A stretch of DNA of 64,000 bases from Strobilurus pachycystidiatus (GCA_019915135.1 JAHLMK010000010.1:1178001-1242000), one strand, 5' to 3'; positions 11,862-23,087 are shown, numbered from the stretch's first letter. The notes: generated by a model not told the origin, from the sequence alone. Program-made: numbers and translations.

Positions 11862-14800
11862 ATGCATTTCACCAAGCCGGCATGGGTTATACACAAGGAC
11901 TCGTCGAAGGACACGGCTCACCCAAAGCGGCTCAGTATATTCAGCGTACATGTGCATCCCGACGGTTCGCGCATCGCCACGGGCGGCCTAGACGCCAAGG
12001 TGCGTCGCACTCGCTATCCCACAGCCGTCTCCGTCTCACCTCGACACAGGTCCGAATATGGTCTACGCGCCCCATCCTGAATCCCGCCTCGGAGTTGTCG
12101 AACAAGCCGCCGAAGAGCCTGAGCACGCTGACGATGCATACTGGTCCTGTTCTTTGTGTGCGCTGGGCGCATAGCGGACGATGGTTGGCGAGCGGGAGCG
12201 ACGACGAGGTTGTCATGATATGGGATCTCGACCCGAGCGCGAGAGGGCGTGTGTGGGGGAGCGACGAGGTCAACGTCGAGGGGTGGCGGCCGATGAAGAG
12301 GTTGCCGGGGCACGAGAGTGGTGCGTTCCGCTTTATCTCAATCTTGAATTTATTTGTTTATTCCATCGCGGCAGATGTGACAGACATTGCCTGGGCACCT
12401 GGGGACCGATATCTCGCGTCTGTGGGTTTGGATTCTCAAGTGATGATTTGGTGTGGGTTTACTCTTGAACGACTCCGGAAGCTATCCCTCCACCAAGGAT
12501 TCGTGAAGGGTGTTTGTTGGGACCCGGTCGGAGAATTTCTCGCTACTCAGTCCGACGACAGGACAGTGAAGATATGGCGGACCAGCGACTGGGGATTGGA
12601 GGCAGAAGTCAAGAAACCCTTTGAAGACAGTCCTGGAAGTACGTTCTTCAGAAGATTAAGGTGAGCGATATTTAAATTTTGTGCTTGACGCTGGAAGAGG
12701 ATGCGAAGCTTCTGGCTCAGACTGGCCATGTCATTGTCGATGCTAATAGAAATTTCGCAGTTGGAGTCCGGATGGCGCACATATCACCGCGTCAAACGCG
12801 ACGAATAACAAAGGCTTTGTCTTCATCGCGGCGGTGATCACAAGAAATACGTGGACAAGTGAAATCAGTCTCGTTGGCCACGAGAATACTGTTGAGGTCG
12901 CGGTACGTCGACTTCCTCATTTCCCTATCTTGGTTTCAGTCGCTATTTCTGCGTGTTCAAGTTGCTTGTCATTCGACTATCTATGGACGCTTTGAGCTCG
13001 TTTCCTTTGCGTTGTGATTCTCGCGCTATGGGATCTCTTTGCCTTCTCGTCTTTAGTACTTTCCCTGTTCTCTTGCACTGTGCACTGATTCTTTTTCTTG
13101 CTCATTCATTCGCATTCACAGGCTTATAACCCTCATATATTCCTCCGGAATCCCGAACAGTCAGTTGCAACAGCAAACATATGTTCTGTGGTCGCATTGG
13201 GTGCAGACGACCGCTCTGTTAGTGTTTGGCAAACCAAGAGCGCCAGGCCGTTGATTGTGGCGAAAGAAGTATTCGAGAGACAAATCATGGATCTGAATTG
13301 GTGAGTCAATCGGCCTTTCGAGCTTCGGTGTTAGCTCCTCTTATCCTTCTATAACACTACGGCTTCTGAGTGGACGTAAGGGCTGTCTTTATTCGGTTCC
13401 CACGAGTTGGTTCCCACGTCCATCTGGGGTTGTTTTCCTTTCATCGCTCTCCTTTCACGTTCACGTCCTCAAAACTTTTTTTCGTTCCTCTACCAATCTT
13501 TTCCCTCCTTTCTGACCCAATATCAATTTGTTAGGTCATACGACGGTCTTACCCTCTACGCCGCATCCTCAGACGGGACTATCGCCGTATTCCATTTTGA
13601 TCCCGAGGAACTCGAAGGCATCGCGCCGCACACAGCGCAGGAGCAGTACCTTGCGAAGTTTGGATTCGTGCCACCACCGATTCCGGAAGGGTACTCCCAC
13701 GCGGGTGCTCCTACGAAGGTGGTCACAGATCTGACTGGCTTCGACGCCACCAACGCCACGGTGAACGGAAACACTGGAGGAGGAGCAGGAGGGGGAGGGG
13801 GAGAGAAAGTGAATATGCTCGTCGCGAAGCGGAACAACAAGAAACGCGTGGGGCTCACGAATGGCGGCCCGAGGAGGGAGTCGATGGCGATGAACGTTGA
13901 TCCACCCCAGCCCCCACCGTCGTATTTCCCACAGCCGGAGGAACAGCCTTTCGCAGAACCTGGAACGTGGTCCAGACACAACGATGTACCGATTTCGAGA
14001 AGGAGTAACCACGAAGAGAGGGAGGACAAAGTGGTGTTTAGGACGCTTGGCGGCGATCGGCCGAGGGAGTTCATTCCGATAAAAGAGGTTCAGAACCAGC
14101 ATGCCTCAGGAAGCGGCACGCATATGGGTGTTGGGATGGAACTGCCAATTCCGCCACTGCTTACGCGTTTGACGACTGTGGTGGATGGAGGAGGGGACGG
14201 CGACGTGTTCCAGTGCTCATATTTCGAAGAGACTGGTACGTTCCTGCCATCTTGCTGTGATCAAAATTGTTGATGTCTTCTGTACAGGACTGGTTGATGT
14301 GATGCTTCTCAGCCCCAAGCAAACTCTATGGCTGGACTATCTGCCATCTCCTGCCCTTGCAATCAAGGCAACAGAGAGCTATTGTGCTGTAGCCTCGAAA
14401 GATGGGAGTGTGTACGTCTATTCTCATGCAGGGAGACGGTGAGTATTTTTTCTCGGACGGCGATTGAGCGCGTAACCCAAGCACTGGCAGGTTGATGCCA
14501 AATCTCACCCTCGGATCGCCGTGCTCGTTGATGGATGGTGCCAAGAACGCTCTAATGATCATCACGTCCTCGGGAATGCTCTACTCATGGGCAGTGAACA
14601 AGCAGACCGTGTTCTTCCCGCCCGTATCCCTCGCCCCACTCTTGTCATCCTCCAAAAGTACACCAAACAACACCCTTACTTCGGCTACGATACGTCCAAA
14701 TGGCCTGCCTGTCCTCGCAACGTCGTCGGGCGTCATATACACGTACTCGCCCCAACTGCACACGTTCGTCAAGCTCACTGAACCTTGGTGGGCCACCGGC

Positions 14801-15313
14801 TCCGACGCTTGGGCATCGGGTTCGTCGACCTCTGGTGTCATAGGTGCCGTGGAGAGCACTGTCAGTGCGACTTCCGCCTCGATTGTGGACTCGAAGTCAA
14901 GACCGCAGTGGTGGAGTACGGCACTGACTCTTGGGCATCTGGAGACGCGCATGCATGGAGCGGCGCTGATGGGCAGCGCAGCGGAGTACAGGCAGGCGCT
15001 GGCGGCGTATGCGAGGGGTGTTGCGGAGGAAGGGTTCAAGGATCGTGGGGAGGAGTTGATTAAGGAGCTTTGTGGTCCTATATACTATCGGGACGGGCAA
15101 GGGACTTCGTGGGACCCGATGGTAGCGGGTATGAGCAAGAGGGAGTTGTTGGTTGACGTTGTGTTGGCCCAGTTTGGTGTGTATCTCCTTGCTTCCGTCA
15201 TTCTGAAGCTAATGTCTTTTTCTCTTTTCCGTGTAGCCAAAAACAAAAACCTGGCGAAACTAGCGAGTGATTATCAGGATCTGTTGAGGAAGATGGAAAA
15301 CGATGAAATATAA
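11862..15313 (+). CDS. HIR1: HIR1/HIRA histone chaperone subunit
   Basis: Nine exons: 11862-11999, 12050-12320, 12375-12660, 12761-12902, 13122-13300, 13535-14235, 14288-14438, 14491-15176 and 15237-15313. They total 2631 nt, giving 876 aa. The protein is a WD40 scaffold of the HIR complex, which deposits H3-H4 independently of replication in the nucleus. The N-terminal propeller covers about residues 1-375, with blades such as RWAHSGRWLASGSDDEVVMI, DIAWAPGDRYLASVGLD and WDPVGEFLATQSDDRTVKIW. A basic patch, KRNNKKRVGLTNG, near residue 435 sits where the Asf1-binding B-domain motif is expected. The C-terminal Hira domain includes FFPPVSLAPLL, NGLPVLATSSGVIYTYS and KLTEPWWATGSDAW. The length is usual for fungal Hir1. 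Intron 4 is long (219 nt), as is intron 5 (234 nt). The gene appears complete. Confidence 0.95.
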
Positions 15314-15837
15314 CGCGCAGTTCGTCTTTTCATTTTACGCTGATTGTTACTGTTGGGTCAGGCTTGTGTCATTATGTTGTGCTTTCGCGTGTTGTGTTCT
15401 GCGTTATTTACTTCATTTATTACCTATACAGTATGTACATGTACAAGATTGTCGTTCTAGCAGTAATCGGGTCCAGCGAGCCCTGTATTCGTTACCCTGT
15501 ATCGTTTCCCTGACAAGCTGTAGTTTGTTTAAGAAGGGGGTTGGTGTGCGCATTCGCGCATGTCCATATGCGACTCCCCCAGGCTCAAAGTGTTCCTTGG
15601 TATACACCCTTTGCCACGAGCTTCGCCTGGAGCCTTGGCTGGAGTAATATCATTGTTGCACATTTGAGAGTAGAAATGTCTGTGGTTCATGATTTTAGGC
15701 TCCATGTCATTCACAATAGTCGATTGGCATCAACCCGAAAGTTGTTTGAATTCAGGCCAACCAGGCAAGCCGGGGAATGTCCGGTCAGGATATCATAAGT
15801 AAGGATGGTGAGGTTTGCGCTTTCGCTGCTGCGTACT
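15314..15837. other. Intergenic 3' of HIR1
   Basis: Holds the HIR1 3' UTR. No supported gene was seen before the left inverted repeat of the next element. Confidence 0.4.
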
Positions 15838-16555
15838 TATTGCAGTTTCCGAAATAGTTGGCGGAGGCTGCCTTTTCGGGCGCGCCCGTGATTTCGCAAT
15901 CATTTTGTCCATAATTCTTGTACCCACCATATCTACCTCAATTCTCGACCGTTCTGCTTTGTTTTTTGACGGAAACACATTGCCTGAGCTCTCTTAAGAC
16001 GCACGACCAATCGCCCGCGAAATTGCCACCCTTTCTCGCGTGTTATTCTGGTGTCAATCCCGGACCTCTTTCCCCTGCCCTCAAAAATCGGATTTTGAGA
16101 GTTGAGCTTCATGAGCACATTAATACATGCCTCTTAGTATAATCATTGAGTACAAAAAATTTCAGGAGCTGCAGTGAAACGGTGCAGAAGTGGTACTCCG
16201 GACAATATCCGATCACTTGCCTGCACCTGTGGCGTAAGGGTTTGGGTTGCTCCTGAGTATACACAAACTAATAGAGCCTTGGGAATGTATTCTTGTACCA
16301 CAGAGCCCAGTACTTTCTGCTAGAGAGCAATTTTCCAACCTGTAACTTGTCTTTGGATGTACAAGCAGGAGGTGCACTTTTCCCTCATTTCGGAGGCCTC
16401 AGAACAGGTCCGAGGGCTGAGGCTACATCATAGCATTGCCAAACCTAGGATAAAAGTTTCCGCAATGTCAGGTAGTGTGTCAAGATGCCCAAATAGCTCT
16501 GGTCACACTGGCCACACAGTAAATGGTGTGGCACTCATGAAGAACCGCTCCGTGC

Positions 16556-16836
16556 TGTAAAGGCGTCGTCTGATGCGACGCAAAACACTGAGGGGAAGGA
16601 TGTGGTAGAACTCACAATCACGCGGAGCGAACTAGACTTGGGTGTGATTCCGTAAAACTACGAGCTCTAAGCGATGGGTGCGACGAAGGTACGAGAAAAG
16701 GGTGAAGGTAAGATGAAGGTAAGAGGTTACGTTCGAGTACCCGAACCGAATAATAGTCCGCCACAAACTGCCGCAAATATGCCACCACGTGATCCGCCAC
16801 ATCTCTGCCTCTACGCGTAAGCGTAACACGCTTACA
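16556..16836 (-). repeat. 3' LTR of the Ty3/Gypsy element
   Basis: 281 bp, starting tgtaaaggcg and ending acgcttaca on the plus strand. It is the 3' LTR relative to the minus-strand transcript. It matches the copy at 23454-23734 at all but one position. Confidence 0.95.
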
Positions 16837-16849
16837 CTCCTCCCCATCC
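16837..16849 (-). other. Candidate polypurine tract
   Basis: On the minus strand the bases just before the 3' LTR read ggatggggaggag, an uninterrupted purine run except for one T. This is the expected primer site for plus-strand DNA synthesis. A second purine stretch lies about 10-20 bases further away. Confidence 0.7.
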
Positions 16850-16931
16850 ACAGAAAAAAACCCCCCTCCCACAAAAGAGTAACTTCCGGAAAACCTAAAA
16901 TTAGTGGAAAATAAAAAAATTTTGGCAAGGG

Positions 16932-18683
16932 TCAAGTTTGGGAAGACAGCCAGACGTCGAGCGCCTCGCAGTCAGCCACGGCTGCACTGGAAAGCCATTC
17001 GTCCGCCTCCGGGCCGTAACCGGCCCAACGGACAAGATACTGAACACCGCGTCCGCGCTTGCGCTCATCAAGGATGCTGTCGATGAACCATTCCTCCAAA
17101 CCTGCCGTAGTTACCACCGGGCCAGGCTGAGCATGTTCCCGACCAGGGAACAGATCCGCGTCGTTTTGTACGTAGGGCGACAACTCGGAGATGTGGAAAG
17201 TGGAAAACTTGCGAGAGTCCGGCAAGTCGAGAGTATAAGATGACAACGTCGGGTTGCAAGCCACGACACGGTAGGGTCCGTCTTGACGGGGCATGAATTT
17301 GGCCACGCGACCTTTATGACCATTGACATAATCGCGTCGGCGGAAAACCGTAGTTAACCAAACCTTGTCACCAACAGCGATGTTAAAGTCAGGTCGGCGC
17401 TTACGGTTAGCGTAATGAGCTTGCAGGATCTTAGCGGCGGTAAGGTTATCCTGCGCCTCAGCCGTGTCAGTCTCGAGTGTCTCAATGACGCGAGCGGCGG
17501 AGATCTCCTCGACTGTTGCATTGGGGGGTCGAGCGACGAGAGGTGGAATAACCCGGGGAGATCTGCCGAGCCGGAGCTGGAAACCAGAGAATCCAGTAGA
17601 CGAATTGATTGTATTCATCATGTTGAACCGAATTATAGGTAAAGCCTTCACCCAGCCTTTCTGCTGACGATTGACATGGTAGCGGATGGCTTGGTTCACG
17701 GTCTTGTTTGATCGTTCGGAGACACCGTCCGTCTGAGGGTGGAAAGAAGAAGACATGGCGAGCCGCACCCCGGTCAAACGATGTAGCTCTTTCCAGAATC
17801 GGGACACAAATAATTTGTCACGGTCAGAGAAAATCTCCTCAGGTAAACCATTTTCACAATACCAATGCTCGAAGAATAACAAGGCAAAGTCCTCGGCGGT
17901 AGCGGATATGTGCATAGGGATAATCCGGATATCAGAACCAAGACGATCAGTCACTGTAGCGATGCAGTCAAAACCTTCATCGATAGGTAGTGGGCCGATG
18001 AAGTCAATAGCGATGCTGGATCCGCGAGAGTCAGGAACGGGGAGCGGGTGTAATGGACCAAATTTAGCGTGAGTGGGCGATTTGTTGCGCTGACATTGTT
18101 CGCAAGAAGGGATGTAAGCTAGCTCCAAATCACGGCGCATGTTGGGCCAATAATACGCGTCACGAAGCGCGGCGTAAGCTTTGTTGGCACCGAAATGACC
18201 AAGACTATCGTGTGCAAGACGAAAGAGTTGTTCCCGAATATCGCCACAGCGGGGAACTAGCAAACGATCGCCAATGTACCAAAGTCCATTGGAGTCAGAC
18301 ACAGCGGAAGTAAGGCGTTCACCGGACACAAACTTGCGACAAAACGCGTCCTCGGCATAACCCGCTTTGATTTGATCGAGGATCCGCCGATCCGCAGATA
18401 CGCGTAAAGCTGTCTGAACCACGGCGACGGGGTGTTGTTGCAGCCATGCTTGCCAACAGGGAACCTCGTCAGGATCAAAATCGTCGACGGGGCCGTCATC
18501 AGGAGGCAAGCAAGAGAGGGCATCAGCGACAGTATTGTCCTCTCCCTTGATGTAGCGAATGTTAAGATCATACTGAGAAAGCTCCTCCATCCAGCGGGCC
18601 TGTCGGCGTGACAGATTCTTTTGTGTAGCGAAATTTTCTAACGTACGGTGGTCCGTACGTATAAACCACAAATTCCTCACCAA
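16932..18683 (-). CDS. Pol, distal part: end of RNase H, integrase, chromodomain (out of frame with the proximal part)
   Basis: This open frame of about 580 codons begins inside RNase H (TDHRTLENFATQKNLSRRQ and ALSCLPPD near the start). It continues into an HHCC-type integrase zinc domain (H...H...CEQCQ) and then the DDE integrase core, with D in IAIDFIGPLP, D in EEIFSDRDKLF and E in DGVSERSNKTV. It ends in a chromodomain (SILDERKRGRGVQYLVRWAG and then DEW). Integrase inserts the cDNA; the chromodomain usually steers integration towards particular chromatin. The frame differs from the upstream RT frame because of a 4-bp tandem duplication at 18654-18661. The displayed start is only a frame limit, not a translation start. 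Confidence 0.93.
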   Translation of the reverse strand: MVRNLWFIRTDHRTLENFATQKNLSRRQARWMEELSQYDLNIRYIKGEDNTVADALSCLPPDDGPVDDFDPDEVPCWQAWLQQHPVAVVQTALRVSADRRILDQIKAGYAEDAFCRKFVSGERLTSAVSDSNGLWYIGDRLLVPRCGDIREQLFRLAHDSLGHFGANKAYAALRDAYYWPNMRRDLELAYIPSCEQCQRNKSPTHAKFGPLHPLPVPDSRGSSIAIDFIGPLPIDEGFDCIATVTDRLGSDIRIIPMHISATAEDFALLFFEHWYCENGLPEEIFSDRDKLFVSRFWKELHRLTGVRLAMSSSFHPQTDGVSERSNKTVNQAIRYHVNRQQKGWVKALPIIRFNMMNTINSSTGFSGFQLRLGRSPRVIPPLVARPPNATVEEISAARVIETLETDTAEAQDNLTAAKILQAHYANRKRRPDFNIAVGDKVWLTTVFRRRDYVNGHKGRVAKFMPRQDGPYRVVACNPTLSSYTLDLPDSRKFSTFHISELSPYVQNDADLFPGREHAQPGPVVTTAGLEEWFIDSILDERKRGRGVQYLVRWAGYGPEADEWLSSAAVADCEALDVWLSSQT

Positions 18684-20613
18684 GTAAGTCGGCGCGAAAT
18701 TTCTTGAGCGCCCGCATTATAGCCAACAGCTCCTTCTCATGTACGGGATAGTTCTTTTGAGCGCCTTTAAGCTGCATGGAATCATAGGCGACAGGACGGG
18801 CCGTTTCCCAGGTAGGGCCCCAAGAGAGTACCGCGCCGGTACGCCACTCACTAGCATCACAAGTGACAAAAATCTTGTTGTCTTCTGGAAAAGCGTGATC
18901 AATAACAGTGAGACAGTCTGCGGATAGAACAAGTTTCTTGATGGAATCAAAAGCAAATTGGTGGTCATCGGACCACTTGAACTGGTAGTCTTTGAGCGAG
19001 GTAAGCGGCGTGAGGAAGCGAGTATGTTCGGCCAAGTTGGGAAGGAAAGAAGCGAGGTAGCGAACGAGGCCTAAGAAGGCGCTGACATCACCAGGTTTTG
19101 TCGGTACAGGCCACTCCTTCACGCGGGCGACCTTCGAGTTATCAGGCTCGATGCCGCGACGTGAAATGCGATGGCCGAGGAACGAAATTTCATACTTAAA
19201 GAATTCACATTTAGCGGGATTGCAGAAGAGCTTCTCTTTCCTCAAAGCTTCCAATATAAGACGGACGTGGTGCGCATGTTCCTCAATCGAGTTAGACCAG
19301 ATGATGATATCATCGAGGTAAATGTGGCAGAACTTGCCGAGATAAGAGCGAAGCGCAATATTTACGCGGCGCTGATGTACTGAAGGGGAATTCTTCATTC
19401 CCTGTGGCATGACCAGGAATTCATACAGTCCAAATGGAGTGTTGACGGCCGTGAGTGGTACACTATCAGGGTGCATTTTTGTATGGAAGAAGCTATCCGT
19501 CATGTCAATTTTACCCCAGATCTTGCCAGTGGCAGCGTCCGCAAGTATATCGTCAATGCGCGGTAGAGGAAATCGATCGGTCTTAATATTCGAGTTTAGC
19601 TGTCTGTAATCGTTTACCCAGCGGGGTAGCGCATTGGGGTCCGCTTTTGGTACTAGGAAGGCGGGTGACGAATATGAAGAAGAAGATGGGCGAATACGAC
19701 CCGCGTCAAGGTGTTGGTCAATGAGCGATCGCCAGGCTTCACGGTACTTTCGAGGGCAAGGATAAGAGCGTGTAGCGATAGTTTTATTTGCGTCAATTAG
19801 GTCAATCTTGCACGTAATGTCATCGGGCATTTCCTCTATGTGAGGTAGCGGTTGGAAAACGTCGGCAAACTCCTCCTTGATATCCGCGCCAAGTTGTCGC
19901 AATTCGTCTTCTGTAGCTAAAACTTCTATACGCTCGCGAACCGCACCAACTACATCAGCGGGCAGTAAGGATTCACACGAACTATCTATGCCAGGACGAC
20001 GAGCCTCACAAAACGTCTTCAGTTCTTCGCGAAAAGACTTGATATCATTGCGAGTGCGAAGGATCTTATCACGGAGCTTAACTACTGGAGTCTTCTTTGT
20101 AGGTGCGGTAGGGCGTAGTAGGTCAAACGAAGTAGCGGGATCGATAACGGAGCGGGAAGTAGCGTCTACGAGAAGGTTATTAAACGAGAGGAAAGGGAGG
20201 CCGAGTATGATATCTGTGCAAAGGTTCGGAGCGAGAATAGCGCGGACAGAACGGGAAGACCAAAAGTTGGATCTGTCGTGTAGCTTCAAGTGGATATAAT
20301 GAGTCAGAAGCGTGCTGGAAGTCGATGAAGGGGTAGCGGTATTCATAGTGTACGGTTCTCGAAGCTGTCTGATGCGATGTCCAAGTGATTTAGCGAGGTC
20401 ATCCCTAATCAGAACAAAGGGTGAGCCGTGATCAATAAGAGCAGACACATTTCGACGAGGGTTGGAATCTGAGGTATGGTCGTCAATGTCACATTCCCAT
20501 ACTAAGTGGGGCATGTAAATTGGACACTCGTCCCCCTCTAGACCAGGAGAAGCGGGAGCGGTAAGAGCGCAGACACTTACCTGAACAGGCTCTGTCTCAG
20601 GCTCGTAATTCAC
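18568..20613 (-). CDS. Pol, proximal part: protease, reverse transcriptase, first part of RNase H
   Basis: The frame opens near 20650 and has no ATG of its own. It overlaps the Gag stop (20610-20612) in the -1 frame, so expression would need -1 frameshifting or reinitiation at the GTGA overlap. An atypical retropepsin-like site reads ALIDHGSPFVLI, where Asp-His-Gly replaces Asp-Ser/Thr-Gly. The RT has PLPRIDDILADA, LVMPQGMKNSP and the catalytic YLDD in IYLDDIIIWS. RNase H has VTCDASEWRTGAVLSW and NYPVHEKELLAIM. After GEEFVVYT the frame shifts and terminates at 18568. Confidence 0.93.
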   Translation of the reverse strand: MNYEPETEPVQVSVCALTAPASPGLEGDECPIYMPHLVWECDIDDHTSDSNPRRNVSALIDHGSPFVLIRDDLAKSLGHRIRQLREPYTMNTATPSSTSSTLLTHYIHLKLHDRSNFWSSRSVRAILAPNLCTDIILGLPFLSFNNLLVDATSRSVIDPATSFDLLRPTAPTKKTPVVKLRDKILRTRNDIKSFREELKTFCEARRPGIDSSCESLLPADVVGAVRERIEVLATEDELRQLGADIKEEFADVFQPLPHIEEMPDDITCKIDLIDANKTIATRSYPCPRKYREAWRSLIDQHLDAGRIRPSSSSYSSPAFLVPKADPNALPRWVNDYRQLNSNIKTDRFPLPRIDDILADAATGKIWGKIDMTDSFFHTKMHPDSVPLTAVNTPFGLYEFLVMPQGMKNSPSVHQRRVNIALRSYLGKFCHIYLDDIIIWSNSIEEHAHHVRLILEALRKEKLFCNPAKCEFFKYEISFLGHRISRRGIEPDNSKVARVKEWPVPTKPGDVSAFLGLVRYLASFLPNLAEHTRFLTPLTSLKDYQFKWSDDHQFAFDSIKKLVLSADCLTVIDHAFPEDNKIFVTCDASEWRTGAVLSWGPTWETARPVAYDSMQLKGAQKNYPVHEKELLAIMRALKKFRADLLGEEFVVYTYGPPYVRKFRYTKESVTPTGPLDGGAFSV

Positions 20614-23087
20614 CTCGTCGTCCTCGCCATGGTCCTCCTCAGCGGTCTCAGCGGATCATCATTCTGAAGCGCGGCGAAAGCCAGTCGGTCGTCAGAACCC
20701 GGCGAATGGAATTCACGATCGTCGGCAGTAATTTCTGTAGCTGCAGGGGTGGCGACACGATCGGGGACGCGACTAGGGGCACGCACACTAGGAGCGCGGA
20801 CACTGCGAACACTGACCGGACGGCTGCGAGACTTCTCCTTGGAAAGATCAGACATCCTGGCTTTTCGGCCGCGCGTTGGAGGTTCCTCGTCGTCAGACTG
20901 AGTAGCGCGGACGTCAGCCTTCTCAGGGCGGTCGAAGTGGGCGAACGATTTGTTGCCAGATACGCGTGGTTTGATAGGCGAAGAGGGAACGCGTTCACGC
21001 TCACGTACAAATTTCGGCGAGTCGGTGGCGATGCGCCTACGTGCATCCCTCTTCGTGGCAACGTCAATTCCGGGCTCGACTTTGGAGATCCCACCGACGA
21101 CATGTGGTTTAGGGCCATTGTACGACTCATCATCGTCCAAATCATCATCGTCGAAATCTTCGCCGATGACAGCGGAAGCACTGAAGCTAGGGCCAGCGTA
21201 CAGTTCAGGGCCAGGGAGAAGCGCGGCGACGTTACGGTCGGCGACGGGGATCTGAAAGAAACCGTCCGAAAGGGAAGGCACGTTGCGAAGACTACGGGCA
21301 GGAGCGTTGGACGCGGGGCGAATGGGAGCAGGGGCGCGGAAGTCTGCAGGGTTATGCGTCTGATGCCCACGCTCACCGAAGAAGGAATGAGCGTTCAACC
21401 GGCTGTTTAGCGAGGCGTGAGATCGGTTGGACGCGAAGGACGCATTTTGCGAGAAATCAGCGGGATTGGACCTTGGGGCACCAGGGACAAAGTCGGCTGG
21501 GTTACGCACCACCGGTGGGACGCGAGGGCGAACGGCGGGAGCATTGTGCGTGCGGAGCGTGAAAGAGTTCGGGTTGTGTTCCAAGAACGCGACAACACCG
21601 CTGCGATTACCGAGGGGAACTGTGTTTGAGCCCGAAGTCGCGACAAACAGGTCGGGGCAAAGGTACTCCACTTCGCGAGGTACACGGACACCGGTGGCGA
21701 CATGCTCACGGATAATTTTCCGCAGATCGTCTTCCGAGAGGTGTACAGGCTGGCGCGGAGTGCCCGTCCAAGTGCCAACGCGGTTCTCAAAGCCGTTTGG
21801 GTAAGTCTCCGCCCAGGCGTTATGGAACTCTAGACCACGGGGAACCCAGCCATGTTGTCCCGGCAGGATCGTAGGTCGCTGGCACACCTTCATAACCGCG
21901 GTATGATGTTGACTCTGCAGGCAACAATTAAAGCAACCACCAAAAATTTTGAGGAACCACTGGTCAAAGAAACTGAGGCGGAGTCGGTCGCCGTTAACAG
22001 CGGCGACTTGGTTATAAGCGGGAGCGGATCGAGGTTGATAGGTAGCAGGAGCGGCAGGGACGGAATTATTTGAAGAGGGGGCAGGGCCAGTTTGGTAGCG
22101 ATTGTCGTGATTGTAAGTCAGTCCGCGCAATTTAGCGTTCTTCTCAGCCTCCAGAGCGTACTTCTTCCAATCTCCGTAGGTCTGTTTAGCGGTAGCGGTA
22201 TCATCACGAATAGCATCCAGGATGACCTTGGCCGCTGGGGGCATGTCTGCGCGAATGATGGGTAGGAGTCCGTGGTCGAGAATGTCTGCGACTTCTCGTT
22301 TCGATAGAGTGTGCGTGGTCCCTGCCAGCACCTTCTGCATGCTGATAACATCTTGGTAGAACGTTTGAACGTCCTCCGTGAGGCGTAGACTCTGTACGCG
22401 AGAGCGTGCCTTCGACTGCAATTTGCGTTGCCACTCTGAACCACTAATGCGCTCGCGGAGCTCATTCACAAAAAGCACCACCGACAGGGCGTCGAGGGTG
22501 TCCGACTCTGCTTGATAATAATCGTTGAGCTCTGCATGTCGGATCCCTTCGGCTAGGACGCTGACGATGGTCGACGACGACGTCGCCTTGTAGTGATTCT
22601 TCTCGTAAGCGAGGGCGTGTTTCAAATAGCGGTTGAAGAGGTCGCTGGTGAGCGCGGAGCGGGGAACATCGTTGATGATGGGGGGAGATTTAGCGGTGCC
22701 GGGCAGTAAGGGCGTGACGGTATTGGAGCTCATGGTGTACGCCTCGTCGTCTTCAGAGGACTCGGAATCGGTTGCAGGGTTCGTAGTGGAAGAGGGAGCG
22801 GGTGTTGGGGCAATTTTCGACTGTGCTTGTTGTGCCAAGCGTGCAAGTAAAACTTTGGGCGCGACGGTCACGTCAGATACTGAGATCTGGGGAGTGTCTG
22901 TATATGCTGTCGAAGCGGGGGATGGTGGACGGTCTTTGGTCGCCGCGGTAATCACACGAGGCTTTGGGACGGATGCGGTCTCTGGGGTCTGCGTGGGTGT
23001 TGCACTGTTATTGCGGGTTCTTGGGCCTCCGCCGGTCTTTGGTGGTGCGAACGCCGTTTTGGCAAGAGTCCAAGCTGCATTAAACAT
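20610..23087 (-). CDS. Gag-like protein of the Ty3/Gypsy element
   Basis: The first ATG is at 23087, giving 825 aa. The N-terminal 110 residues are Pro/Thr/Ser-rich. Residues about 150-330 form the retrotransposon Gag capsid-like helical region (SGSEWQRKLQSKARSRVQSL and VQTFYQDVISMQKVL). A Cys/His cluster (GGCFNCCLQSQHHTAVMKVC) near residue 390 stands where a zinc knuckle is expected but does not follow the CX2CX4HX4C pattern. The long C-terminal half is disordered, acidic and basic by turns. The protein is far longer than typical Gags. It ends ARTTR before a TGA that overlaps the Pol frame. Confidence 0.85.
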   Translation of the reverse strand: MFNAAWTLAKTAFAPPKTGGGPRTRNNSATPTQTPETASVPKPRVITAATKDRPPSPASTAYTDTPQISVSDVTVAPKVLLARLAQQAQSKIAPTPAPSSTTNPATDSESSEDDEAYTMSSNTVTPLLPGTAKSPPIINDVPRSALTSDLFNRYLKHALAYEKNHYKATSSSTIVSVLAEGIRHAELNDYYQAESDTLDALSVVLFVNELRERISGSEWQRKLQSKARSRVQSLRLTEDVQTFYQDVISMQKVLAGTTHTLSKREVADILDHGLLPIIRADMPPAAKVILDAIRDDTATAKQTYGDWKKYALEAEKNAKLRGLTYNHDNRYQTGPAPSSNNSVPAAPATYQPRSAPAYNQVAAVNGDRLRLSFFDQWFLKIFGGCFNCCLQSQHHTAVMKVCQRPTILPGQHGWVPRGLEFHNAWAETYPNGFENRVGTWTGTPRQPVHLSEDDLRKIIREHVATGVRVPREVEYLCPDLFVATSGSNTVPLGNRSGVVAFLEHNPNSFTLRTHNAPAVRPRVPPVVRNPADFVPGAPRSNPADFSQNASFASNRSHASLNSRLNAHSFFGERGHQTHNPADFRAPAPIRPASNAPARSLRNVPSLSDGFFQIPVADRNVAALLPGPELYAGPSFSASAVIGEDFDDDDLDDDESYNGPKPHVVGGISKVEPGIDVATKRDARRRIATDSPKFVRERERVPSSPIKPRVSGNKSFAHFDRPEKADVRATQSDDEEPPTRGRKARMSDLSKEKSRSRPVSVRSVRAPSVRAPSRVPDRVATPAATEITADDREFHSPGSDDRLAFAALQNDDPLRPLRRTMARTTR

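Noticed and set aside
13556..14102. Long minus-strand open frames of 170-180 codons
   Set aside because: They are shadows of the HIR1 coding exon at 13535-14235, which has domain support on the plus strand.
20648..21804. Several open frames of 100-240 codons on both strands
   Set aside because: They overlap the Gag frame and have no domains; they reflect its biased composition.
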